DNA from: Bartonella rochalimae ATCC BAA-1498
Lineage (GTDB): Bacteria > Pseudomonadota > Alphaproteobacteria > Rhizobiales > Rhizobiaceae
Direction: 5' to 3'
DNA length: 64,000 nt
NCBI RefSeq assembly: GCF_000706645.1
Contig: NZ_KL407338.1
Location: forward strand, 77,405 to 141,404
Below the pieces are notes generated by a model. It had not been told where the DNA came from. It was given only the letters and a program-made list of their open reading frames with translations, and ran no database searches. The translations under genes and the position numbers were made by a program. Positions 48,265 to 57,295 of this stretch are shown here, piece by piece; positions within the stretch are counted from its first letter, which is position 1; every line of letters begins with the position of its first letter.

Positions 48265-50937
48265 ATGGCAAAATGGGTTTATAGTTTTGGTAATGGTAAA
48301 GCAGAAGGAAGTGCGAGCGAATGTAATCTGCTTGGTGGTAAGGGGGCTAGCTTAGCAGAAATGAGTAATCTTGGTTTACCTGTTCCTCCTGGATTTACTC
48401 TTACAACAGAAGTTTGCAGCTTTTATTATACTCATGATCGAACATATCCAAAAGAGTTGCAGGAGGATGTTAGACAAGCACTCCGACGTGTTGGAGAACA
48501 GACAGGACGCGAATTTGCTCATAAACAAATGCCGCTTTTGCTGTCTGTTCGTTCAGGAGCTCGGGCTTCTATGCCAGGGATGATGGATACAGTGCTTAAT
48601 CTTGGTATGAATGACGATACTGTAAAAGCAATTGCTGTACAAGCTGATAATGAGTGCTTTGCTTATGATAGTTATCGTCGTTTTATCCAAATGTATTCTA
48701 ATGTTGTTTTGGGGGTAGATCATTCCCATTTTGAGGAGATTCTTGATGACGTAAAAGCACGTAATGGTTATAGCGTTGATACAGAAATGACAGCAGCTGA
48801 TTGGAAAAATATTATTGTTCTTTATAAAGCATGTGTTGAAGAAAAGTTAGGAGAACCCTTTCCACAAGATCCTGAGAAACAATTATGGGGTGCAATTGGA
48901 GCGGTTTTTTCAAGTTGGATGACAGCGCGTGCAGTTACTTATCGTCGTTTACATAATATTCCTGAAAGTTGGGGAACAGCAGTTAATGTGCAGGCTATGG
49001 TGTTTGGCAATATGGGTGAAGATTCAGCAACAGGTGTTGCTTTTACACGTAATCCATCGACAGGGAAAAAAGAACTCTATGGTGAGTTTTTAGTCAATGC
49101 ACAAGGGGAAGATGTTGTAGCAGGTATTCGTACACCTCAGAATATTACCGAAGTTGCTCGTATTGCAGCTGGTTCAAATAAGCCATCATTAGAAAAAATT
49201 ATGCCAGAGGCTTTTTCAAAATTGTGTCAGATGGCGTATAAGCTTGAACAGCATTATCGAGATATGCAAGATCTAGAGTTTACAATTGAAAAGGGTAAAT
49301 TGTGGATGTTGCAGACTCGTTCAGGAAAACGAACGGCACGTGCAGCTTTAAAGATAGCCGTTGAGATGGTTGAGGAAGGATTGATAAGTTGCGAAGAAGC
49401 GGTAATGCGGATTGAACCAAAATCACTTGATCAGCTTTTACATCCTATGCTTGATCCCAAAGCAAAGCGATGTGTTATAGCCCGTGGTTTACCTGCTTCC
49501 CCGGGAGCGGCTACTGGTGAAATTGTTTTTACTTCTGAAGAAGCAGAAAGAGCCTCAATAGAGGGACGAAAAGTTATTTTAGTTCGTGTAGAGACAAGTC
49601 CAGAAGATCTTCATGGTATGCATGCTGCAGAAGGAATTTTAACGACACGAGGTGGAATGACAAGTCATGCTGCTGTTGTCGCTCGTGGTATGGGAAAACC
49701 TTGTGTTTCTGGTGCAAGCAGTGTGCGGATTGATTATAAAACGAATACAATGGTTGCTTCAGGTCAGAGCTTTCAAAAAGGCGATATTATTACGATAGAT
49801 GGTGGAGTAGGGGAAGTTTTAAAAGGAAAGGTTGCAATGTTGCAGCCCGAACTTTGTGGAGATTTTGCTAAATTAATGGAATGGGCTGATGGAATGCGGC
49901 GAATGAAGGTTCGCGCTAACGCTGAAACAGTGACTGATGCAAATATGGGGCGTTCTTTTGGAGCTGAAGGTATTGGTCTTTGTCGTACGGAGCACATGTT
50001 CTTTACTGGTGATCGTATTGTTGCTATGCGTGAAATGATTTTAAGTAATGATGAAGATGGACGTCGCAACGCGTTGGATAAGCTTTTGCCAATGCAACGA
50101 TCAGATTTTACTGAATTGTTTGAAATTATGTCTGGTTTACCTATAACTATCCGTTTTTTAGATCCTCCTTTACATGAGTTTTTGCCAAAAACAGATGCAG
50201 AAATTCTTAGTGTTGCAACGGCAATGGGCGTTTCTTCTGAACTACTTATAGAACGTGTGCACCAATTGCATGAATTTAATCCCATGCTTGGATTACGAGG
50301 ATGTCGCTTAATCATTACTTATCCTGAAATTGCTGAAATGCAAGCGCGAGCAGTTTTTGAAGCAGTAGTAGAATCAGCTAAGAAGACAGGATCTCCTGTC
50401 ATTCCTGAGATTATGGTACCACTTGTGGCTCTTAAGTCTGAATTGGATTTTGTTAAAGCGCGTATTGATTATGTCGCTGGTGAAGTGATGAAGGAAAAGA
50501 ATGTTAATATTCAATACATAGTTGGGACAATGATTGAATTGCCAAGAGCTGCTCTTCGAGCGGGTGAAATTGCAGAAACTGCAGAATTTTTTTCATTTGG
50601 AACAAATGATTTGACGCAAACTACTTTTGGTATTTCACGTGATGATGCCGCACCGTTTTTGTCTACTTATTTGCAAAAAGGACTTTTGGAAAAAGATCCT
50701 TTTGTATCGATTGATAACGATGGGGTAGGAGAGCTGATCGCTATTGCTTCACAACGTGGGCGTTCTCAGCGCGGGAAAATTAAACTGGGTATTTGTGGTG
50801 AACATGGAGGTGATCCTCATTCTATCGCCTTGTGTGAAGAAAATGATCTAGATTATATTTCATGCTCCCCTTTTCGGGTACCGGTTGCACGTTTAGCAGC
50901 AGCACAGTCAGCAATTGTCAAAAAAACTTTGAGTTGA
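48265..50937 (+). CDS. ppdK: pyruvate, phosphate dikinase
   Basis: PPDK interconverts pyruvate + ATP + phosphate and PEP + AMP + PPi. The 890 residues have an N-terminal ATP-grasp domain (LLGGKGASLAEMSNLGLPVPPGF), the swivelling phospho-His domain (TRGGMTSHAAVVARGMGKPC, catalytic His near 457) and a C-terminal PEP/pyruvate TIM barrel (GICGEHGGDP with the catalytic Cys near 832). Length is normal. It could feed gluconeogenesis or replace pyruvate kinase; direction is not visible from sequence. Confidence 0.97.
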   Translation: MAKWVYSFGNGKAEGSASECNLLGGKGASLAEMSNLGLPVPPGFTLTTEVCSFYYTHDRTYPKELQEDVRQALRRVGEQTGREFAHKQMPLLLSVRSGARASMPGMMDTVLNLGMNDDTVKAIAVQADNECFAYDSYRRFIQMYSNVVLGVDHSHFEEILDDVKARNGYSVDTEMTAADWKNIIVLYKACVEEKLGEPFPQDPEKQLWGAIGAVFSSWMTARAVTYRRLHNIPESWGTAVNVQAMVFGNMGEDSATGVAFTRNPSTGKKELYGEFLVNAQGEDVVAGIRTPQNITEVARIAAGSNKPSLEKIMPEAFSKLCQMAYKLEQHYRDMQDLEFTIEKGKLWMLQTRSGKRTARAALKIAVEMVEEGLISCEEAVMRIEPKSLDQLLHPMLDPKAKRCVIARGLPASPGAATGEIVFTSEEAERASIEGRKVILVRVETSPEDLHGMHAAEGILTTRGGMTSHAAVVARGMGKPCVSGASSVRIDYKTNTMVASGQSFQKGDIITIDGGVGEVLKGKVAMLQPELCGDFAKLMEWADGMRRMKVRANAETVTDANMGRSFGAEGIGLCRTEHMFFTGDRIVAMREMILSNDEDGRRNALDKLLPMQRSDFTELFEIMSGLPITIRFLDPPLHEFLPKTDAEILSVATAMGVSSELLIERVHQLHEFNPMLGLRGCRLIITYPEIAEMQARAVFEAVVESAKKTGSPVIPEIMVPLVALKSELDFVKARIDYVAGEVMKEKNVNIQYIVGTMIELPRAALRAGEIAETAEFFSFGTNDLTQTTFGISRDDAAPFLSTYLQKGLLEKDPFVSIDNDGVGELIAIASQRGRSQRGKIKLGICGEHGGDPHSIALCEENDLDYISCSPFRVPVARLAAAQSAIVKKTLS

Positions 50938-51542
50938 GGTGATACAATCGATTATTGAGTAAAGCTCATGTCTCTATTGTATAAAGTTTCTTTTACTACG
51001 ATTGTTTATATTCACTTTTGATTTTCCATGTTTTATCGATATTGTTGATAGTAACTTGATCGATTTAAAGCAGTGGTTTCATTCTAAAAACGAGCAGATT
51101 TTTTATAAACAACTCATGAGGGACTATAAATTTATACCATTTAAAATTTACTCAAACTAATTATTATAAAAATAAGTTTCACCCTTTTTGACCTTGTATT
51201 CGAGTGATAGTGTTATTTCCTTCAATAATTTCGTCTGGAATAGATATAAGCTTTTATAAATTGGCTGGGGCGAACTTTACTCTAAATTCTTGATTGAATA
51301 TCATAAACTTTTTTTCATATAAAACTATAAGGTATTAGCTTTGCTATCAGCAAGTTCATATGATTTAAATAAAGTGCACTAGGTGTCTTCAATAATCTTA
51401 TTGATTAGTTTTTATATTTATATTTGTATCGTATATGATTATGCAATCAGCTAGAAGTTGTAAAAAAATGCAACGGAAATCAGCAATCGAATTGTAAAGA
51501 ATCAAAATCTGAATTTTCAAATATAAATATTTTAGGAAAAGT
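50938..51542. other. intergenic, no gene seen
   Basis: About 600 bases of AT-rich DNA between ppdK and tRNA-Gln. Short frames are random-like. No integration-type repeat was found next to the tRNA. Confidence 0.4.
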
Positions 51543-51617
51543 TGGCTGGGGTACCTGGATTCGAACCAGGGAATGCCGGTACCAAAAACCGGTGCCTTAC
51601 CGCTTGGCTATACCCCA
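51543..51617 (-). tRNA. tRNA-Gln (anticodon TTG)
   Basis: Complement folds into a standard cloverleaf: acceptor TGGGGTA/TACCCCA, D arm, anticodon stem CCGGT/ACCGG with loop TTTTGGT (anticodon TTG), T arm CCTGG/CCAGG with loop TTCGAAT, discriminator G and encoded CCA. It closely resembles E. coli tRNA-Gln(UUG). Confidence 0.95.
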
Positions 51618-52118
51618 AAAGATAAAATAATTACGCTAGCGTTCGCGCCTTATAACGATTTTTACAACTGTACGCAATATGCGAAAGCAGAAGTACTCAC
51701 TTTTTCTGCTTATAAAAGCTTAATTCTATCATTATATCATAAAATATATTACTAGCTTTTAAGAAAATGACACTAAAAAACTAATTTGATGTATATTTAA
51801 AATATCACATTCTCCTTACAGTCATGATTTTAATACCCAGTATCTATTAATAGTATAAAATTCATAGATATCTATGTTTGCGAGCATATACAAATCAAAA
51901 AAATATCGTATTTTTCAAGAATTAAAACATCGTAAAAATCGATAAAAACACCATTGCGGTAATTATAATTATAGAAATTATTCAATTGTAAAGCTTATAA
52001 AATAATTTATCACGACATGAATTTAAAATTGTAGAAAATATCCCAATTATCTATCTTTCCTTATTCTTATATCAAAATAATAAAAAATAATTATTTGCTT
52101 TGAAAATTTAGCCATATC
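51618..52118. other. intergenic, no gene seen
   Basis: About 500 very AT-rich bases between tRNA-Gln and the DUF1499 gene stop. It should hold the tRNA promoter at its left end. No other structure is convincing. Confidence 0.4.
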
Positions 52119-52913
52119 TTATAATTTTAATTCATCGTTTGAAGAAAAAGGAATAGAAGCTATTTCTGTATCAAGTGCGTCCATAAAAGCGATGATGAAA
52201 GCAGCATTTGTACCAAAATCTCTTGGCAGATGACGCGAAGTGGCACGCATATCAACAAAAGTTGTATTCCCTTCATCTGTTAAGCGAATTACAATATCGG
52301 AAACGAAATTTAGGCAAATAGTTTTTGCTATTGTTGCAATATAAAATTCGTTATCTTCGTTCTTGATATTTTGTTGCGCCAGTACCGGCCAGCCACGAGC
52401 TGCTAGGACATTAAAAACTGATTTACGAATATGATCAGGTGAGCCGTCATAACGACGTCCCGACATTTCTGGCCATTGTGACATTTGTACTTTAGCTTGT
52501 TTACTCAAATCATTTTTGAAAGGAAAAGAATTACTGGGACGTAGAGTACGGAAAAAAACTGGTGGTTTCTGTGTATCAGTAGAAACGTCATAAATAGCTG
52601 GCAAGGCAAACCACCATCCAGTAGATAGTATCAGCGGTGTGGCAGTGATTAACGAAAAAATGATACCTTTCAGCGCTTTCATTCCACCTCGGGTACCATA
52701 TGTCCATAAACTATAGAGCGCTTTGATAGCAAGAAAAAGAGAGAGGAAAATACAACAAGCAGAAAGGATTATCAAAACGATAAAATCACTTATACGAAGC
52801 ATAGAATAGCGTTGTAAAAGTGTTGAGAATAATAAAATAAGAAATGCCAATCCACTGAAACGAGGAGACCAGACCGCTGCCCTTGAGGTGAGCGAAACAT
52901 ATTCCTTTTTCAT
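52119..52913 (-). CDS. DUF1499 membrane protein
   Basis: About 264 residues from ATG 52913 (the frame extends to a TTG at 52946). Three hydrophobic segments cover roughly 20-35, 42-66 and 80-105. A soluble DUF1499 domain follows: YDGSPDHIRKSVFNVLAARGW, then DIVIRLTDEGNTTFVDMRATSRH and DFGTNAAFI. The domain is common in Rhizobiales and has no proven role. A GGGGA lies 10 bases before the ATG. Monocistronic. Confidence 0.83.
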   Translation of the reverse strand: MKKEYVSLTSRAAVWSPRFSGLAFLILLFSTLLQRYSMLRISDFIVLIILSACCIFLSLFLAIKALYSLWTYGTRGGMKALKGIIFSLITATPLILSTGWWFALPAIYDVSTDTQKPPVFFRTLRPSNSFPFKNDLSKQAKVQMSQWPEMSGRRYDGSPDHIRKSVFNVLAARGWPVLAQQNIKNEDNEFYIATIAKTICLNFVSDIVIRLTDEGNTTFVDMRATSRHLPRDFGTNAAFIIAFMDALDTEIASIPFSSNDELKL

Positions 52914-53305
52914 GAAACATTTTTCCCCAAAAAGTACTCTAAACAAAATCTTCTTCAGATTTTATGTTTAATGATATAGGTAAATAAAGCACTCACTTTT
53001 GAAATCAAGAGCACTTTAAGCGATATACATTTTCAGTAATTAAAGCTAATTTATTTTTCTGAATAATGATCGATTTGTTTTTAAATAGAGTCATCTCTTA
53101 TTTATGAATTGCCAGATAAATGAGTACTTAGGCTTCGTAAAAAAATCAATGAAAGTACTTTGATTTTAATAGGGAATTTATGTTTGATCAAAATATTTTA
53201 TAGACAAAAGAAGTATATTTGCAATCATGTTATTTTTATTATGGACTTTTAAAGCTAATAGTAATATATCATAGCGTATTTTATAAAATTTGAGGTCTTG
53301 TATAT
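52914..53305. other. divergent promoter region of the DUF1499 and barrel genes
   Basis: About 390 bases. It contains an inverted repeat AGTACTT (53123-53129) and AAGTACT (53153-53159) separated by 23 bases. Hbp genes in Bartonella are iron/heme regulated through promoter boxes; I could not identify such a box with confidence. Confidence 0.4.
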
Positions 53306-54421
53306 ATGAACATAAGATATTTAATAACAGCTTCTGTTTTAAGTTTGAATTTGCCTTTTGGAGCGCAGGCTAGCGATACTGCAGTTCCTTCAGGTTTGAA
53401 ATCAATTGCTTCTCCTTTTTATTCTTGGGATGGTTTTTATCTTGGAGGACAGGTGGGCAGCTTTTCTAGTTCTATGTCTTTGTTGCATAATAATACTGAT
53501 AAAACTGACGAGCGGAATTTTAAAGATGTATTTTCATCTGAAGTTTCTGGGATTACGGGTGGTTTTTATGCAGGTGTGAACTTTGAGTATAGTAATCGCT
53601 TTGTTTTAGGCGTTGATACAGACATTGTTTTCTCTAATAAAAAGGCTGAAAAAGTTTTTGTTGACGAAAAATTTGAAAATCTTGTTCGGTCACAAGATTC
53701 AATACAGCAAGCGACACAGCAATCCACACGGCAAAGATCAAGTGAACCTCGGATGATGATAATTCGTAACGAGGATGGTTCGCAGATAGTAAGTAGTAGC
53801 AGTGGGGGTCGTAGCGGAGCAGATCCACTTATAAGAACGGTGCTAAATTATCCAAATGAGGGAAGAACAGTAGTGTATGATGGAGATGCTGCACTGCGAG
53901 TCAGAGTTTCCGGAAGTAATGGTGAGCAACCATTAGTAACATCATGGGTAACTTATCCAAGTTTGGGAAAAACAGTGGTGTATGATGGAGGACAAACAGG
54001 GGGTGATTCCTCTGGTGCTTCTTCTGCAGGTATATTGCCATTGCCTTTTGAAGTGTATACTCATACTTTAAAACGGAAATGGCTTGGTGCTACGCGGATG
54101 CGTTTAGGTTTGTCGGCTGGTCGTGTTATGCCTTATATTGCTGGTGGTATTGCTTATGCGAAGGTTCAGTTTATTTCTTCAAAAACAGTTAATATAGGTG
54201 CAAGTAAAAACACTGTTCCTATGAGTTCGCTCGATAGTGCCGAAGTAGAAGTAATGGTTGGTTATACTCTTGGTGGTGGTTTTGATTTTGCGATGACTGA
54301 TCGTATTTTGCTACGCGCAGAGTATCGTTACTCAGATTTTGGTGCAGAGAAATTCAAAAAAGTAGACCTAAAATACTATAAGGTTAATGATTTTCGTATT
54401 GGTTTAGCTTATAAATTTTAA
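53306..54421 (+). CDS. outer-membrane beta-barrel protein, Hbp/Omp25-like
   Basis: 371 residues with a signal peptide (cleavage likely after GAQA, residue 22) and an eight-stranded OmpW/Omp25-type barrel: WDGFYLGGQVGSF, GFYAGVNFEYSNRFVLGVD, KWLGATRMRLGLSAG, YTLGGGFDFA, LLRAEYRYSDFG, and C-terminal FRIGLAYKF ending in Phe. This is the Bartonella hemin-binding protein family. It is about 100 residues longer than most Hbps because of an insert (about 115-250) in a predicted surface loop, low-complexity and Ser/Gln/Gly-rich, with a duplicated module. A HbpB-like member is possible. Confidence 0.82.
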   Translation: MNIRYLITASVLSLNLPFGAQASDTAVPSGLKSIASPFYSWDGFYLGGQVGSFSSSMSLLHNNTDKTDERNFKDVFSSEVSGITGGFYAGVNFEYSNRFVLGVDTDIVFSNKKAEKVFVDEKFENLVRSQDSIQQATQQSTRQRSSEPRMMIIRNEDGSQIVSSSSGGRSGADPLIRTVLNYPNEGRTVVYDGDAALRVRVSGSNGEQPLVTSWVTYPSLGKTVVYDGGQTGGDSSGASSAGILPLPFEVYTHTLKRKWLGATRMRLGLSAGRVMPYIAGGIAYAKVQFISSKTVNIGASKNTVPMSSLDSAEVEVMVGYTLGGGFDFAMTDRILLRAEYRYSDFGAEKFKKVDLKYYKVNDFRIGLAYKF

Positions 54422-56611
54422 TTTGTTGAAGCATAAAACTACTTAGAAGTTATATTTTTGCGATATGGAAACTCTCTTTATCAGGTTTCTAATAATAAAA
54501 AATATAATGCAATAAAGTGTTATAATGTACAGATTTGCTATTCTGATATAGACAGTTTTAGAGGTCTGTCTAGTGTAGGATGGTTAATTTTTAGGATACA
54601 ATAAGCTTATTAAAACTGGATCTGTAAATATTAACAATGAGTGTTTCATAATTTAAATAAATTTAAAAAATGAAATTTTTGTATTTTTACTGTTATTATA
54701 GATAAAAAAAATACAAGAATGATTTTAAAAATGTAAGTTTTTATTAAATTTCAGCTGATTTATGAGAAGTGTATCTATATTTTTAGATGTGGAGATATGA
54801 GCTCTTTGAATAAGAAAAAAAGATAAAGAGTTTGGAAGCTTTGATTTTTTATTTCTTATATTTTTGTTCTTGATTTGATCTATTCTTGCAGTAATTATCT
54901 GAAATATTCTCAAGTGATAGGGGGATAAGAATATATTGATGCGGAAATCGGGTTATTTTTTTGTGCTTACTATCAAAAGAGAATAATAGATTTTAGTTTA
55001 TGCAATTTGGTTTCAGGATGCAAACTGTTATGGTTTAGTTATGGTAATAGCAGGTAGGAGAGGGTTGTAGCAGAGTTTTTAGTGGAAGGTATCCCATTTT
55101 ATACCGATATTAAAGGTGGTTTACCTAGGATAGCAAAAGCTGTGGTAATGAATGACAAAATAAAAAGATAAATCTGTTTAAATTGGTCTAAAAACGATAG
55201 AAATGAGCAATAATCTCTTTATTTTCTTGGATTTATAGTGAGAACAAGAGCACCCGATTTGTACAACAATGGCAGATATGAGACTGCTGTTTTTATTGCG
55301 TTGATTTAATGAATCCTAGTACATACAGGAAGGTGTACTAAGTATTGTCTTGTGTATTTCTGCTGATGAAGTTTTTGTCTTATTGGCTTGAAAGATCTGC
55401 AATCTATACTTGTTTATAGCGCAGATTGTTTTTTTTCAGTTGTTAGCTCGTTATGGAAATTATCTACATTATTCGTTGGAGCCATAAATGACAGCGTTTT
55501 ATTTTAGAAATGCAGGGTAGAAATTACTTTTTGGGTGAATCTATTCTAGAATTTTCTAATATTATGCGTATGCCAATTCGTGAACAGGAAGTCTTAATAT
55601 TGCAGCAGAAGATAAATAATGTCTTATTCCAAATTTTATTCAATATTTCTTTATGGTTATTGTCAAAACTTTTTGAATAATTTGCAGAAATTGGTGATCT
55701 AGAAAAATTGTATTTAATTTTTCTTTGAGTGAAGACATTTAAGTTATTAATAGTGAAGAAAATTGAATAGGTTTTTTGTTTAATTTTTTCAAAAGGCGTT
55801 GTGACTTAATTTATTTTACAGAATTCACTGATATTCTAGAAATTATTTTAACTTAGCTTGGGAATTGTCTTCAGTATGTACTTATATTTCATGTGAAGTT
55901 AAGCCAGTTAAGAATGCTTCCTCATCTTTTTGTGCTAATCCGTAGTTCGATATAATGAAGGTAATAGGATAGTTTTATAGGAGAAGCGCTTATTTAATTT
56001 AGAAAAAGGAGCAGTTCCATCGGTTGTGCAACGTATATTAATTCATTTTTCATATTCATAAAGTGGGCTAGTAATACAGAAAAAAGTGAGACATTTATTG
56101 CTTCTAGTTCTATTTGGAATCAGTATGAATAGGGTATCCATTATGATTCAGCTTATGAGATATGATTAAGATTTAGAGAGAAGAAAACTTTAATTCCTAA
56201 AGTAGTCATTAGCAATCTATTTTGGATGCTGTAATAAAGTAATTCCGAGTTCAATGATAAAAACACACTAGGAAGAGTTTTGGTAAAGGCAGGTACAGAA
56301 TATTTGCATGGGATGTTAGACAATATTTTACGGTCGAAAACGTAAGATTGAGAGCTGTTAACTATTCTTCTTTTTATCATTTAAAAGTAATTTAATATTT
56401 TGGGCGCTGAGTGAATTAGGAATATTTGTCAGAATATGATTGTATTCAAGGTAGTATTTTGACGAGTGATCAGATATCTTTAAAAAATTATTATAATGTA
56501 TATTATTCAATTGATATCAAACATTATTCGATATTTGCTCTTAAAAAATATTATAAGTATCAAATTAGATTTGGGAGTGAGATTAATAATTAGAATCGAG
56601 GAGATTTTTAA
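54422..56611. pseudogene. 2.2-kb region without an intact gene, probable decayed genes
   Basis: No intact frame of any length covers this stretch. Several short + strand pieces read like former protein, for example EGIPFYTDIKGGLPRIAKAV (about 55088-55147) and MPIREQEVLILQQKINNVLF (about 55571-55630), each broken by stops. Near 55987-56058 another piece, NLEKGAVPSVVQRILIHFSY, precedes a stop. I could not identify any family. The short minus-strand frames at 54725-54913 and 56153-56380 have no ribosome site and are not called. Confidence 0.45.
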
Positions 56612-57214
56612 ATGACTTTTGAATTAGTTGAGTTACCTTATGATTATGATGACCTTTCGCCTTATATGTCACGCGAGACACTTGAATATCATCATGATAA
56701 ACACCACCTTGCTTATCTGACAAACACTAATAATTTTGTAAAAGATTTAGGCTTAGGGAATAAGAATCTTACAGATCTTATTAAAGAAAGCTTTGGAAAA
56801 AATCCTGGTTTATTTAATAATGCAGCTCAGTATTATAATCACAACCATTTTTGGCATTGGATGAAAAAAGGTGGAGGGGGACAAAAGCTTCCTGCAAAAT
56901 TAGCCAAAGCTATCGAGTCTGATCTAGGTGGTTATGATAAATTCCGTGCAGATTTTATGGCAGCTGGCGTTGCTCAATTTGGGTCTGGTTGGGCGTGGGT
57001 TGCTCTTAAAGATGGTAAATTAGAAATTATGAAAACACCCAATGGTGAGAATCCTTTAATTCATAATGCGCAACCTATTTTAGGCGTTGATGTGTGGGAG
57101 CACTCCTATTATATTGATTACCGTAACGCTCGTCCAAAATATTTAGAGGCATTTGTGGATCATTTAATTAATTGGGATTATGTTTTAGAACTTTATGAAA
57201 GCTATGGGTTATAG
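56612..57214 (+). CDS. sodB: superoxide dismutase, Fe type
   Basis: SodB converts superoxide to hydrogen peroxide and oxygen. The 200 residues show metal ligands in LEYHHDKHHLAYL (first His), HNHFWHWM (second His), and DVWEHSYYIDY (Asp and last His). The AAQYYNH block with its Gln fits the iron-type enzyme. No signal peptide is seen, so it acts in the cytosol. GAGGAG lies 8 bases before the ATG. Confidence 0.95.
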   Translation: MTFELVELPYDYDDLSPYMSRETLEYHHDKHHLAYLTNTNNFVKDLGLGNKNLTDLIKESFGKNPGLFNNAAQYYNHNHFWHWMKKGGGGQKLPAKLAKAIESDLGGYDKFRADFMAAGVAQFGSGWAWVALKDGKLEIMKTPNGENPLIHNAQPILGVDVWEHSYYIDYRNARPKYLEAFVDHLINWDYVLELYESYGL

Positions 57215-57242
57215 GAGGAGTGTATAATCCATTATTATTAAT

Positions 57243-57276
57243 AAAGGCTTCAAATTTATAATTTCTGAAGCCTTTT
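57243..57276. terminator. bidirectional terminator between sodB and the S9 peptidase gene
   Basis: Stem AAAGGCTTCA/TGAAGCCTTT with a 13-base loop. T-runs occur on the + strand side and A-rich DNA on the other, serving the two convergent genes. Confidence 0.75.
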
Positions 57277-57295
57277 ACAGGGTAAAATATTGAAG

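Noticed and set aside
49773-50315. 180-residue minus-strand open frame inside ppdK
   Set aside because: It is fully antisense to a strongly conserved enzyme gene, is Ser/Ile/Arg-rich as expected of a complement frame, and has no ribosome site.
53123-53159. AGTACTT/AAGTACT inverted repeat before the barrel gene as an operator
   Set aside because: Arms are short and 23 bases apart; no link to a known iron or heme box could be made.
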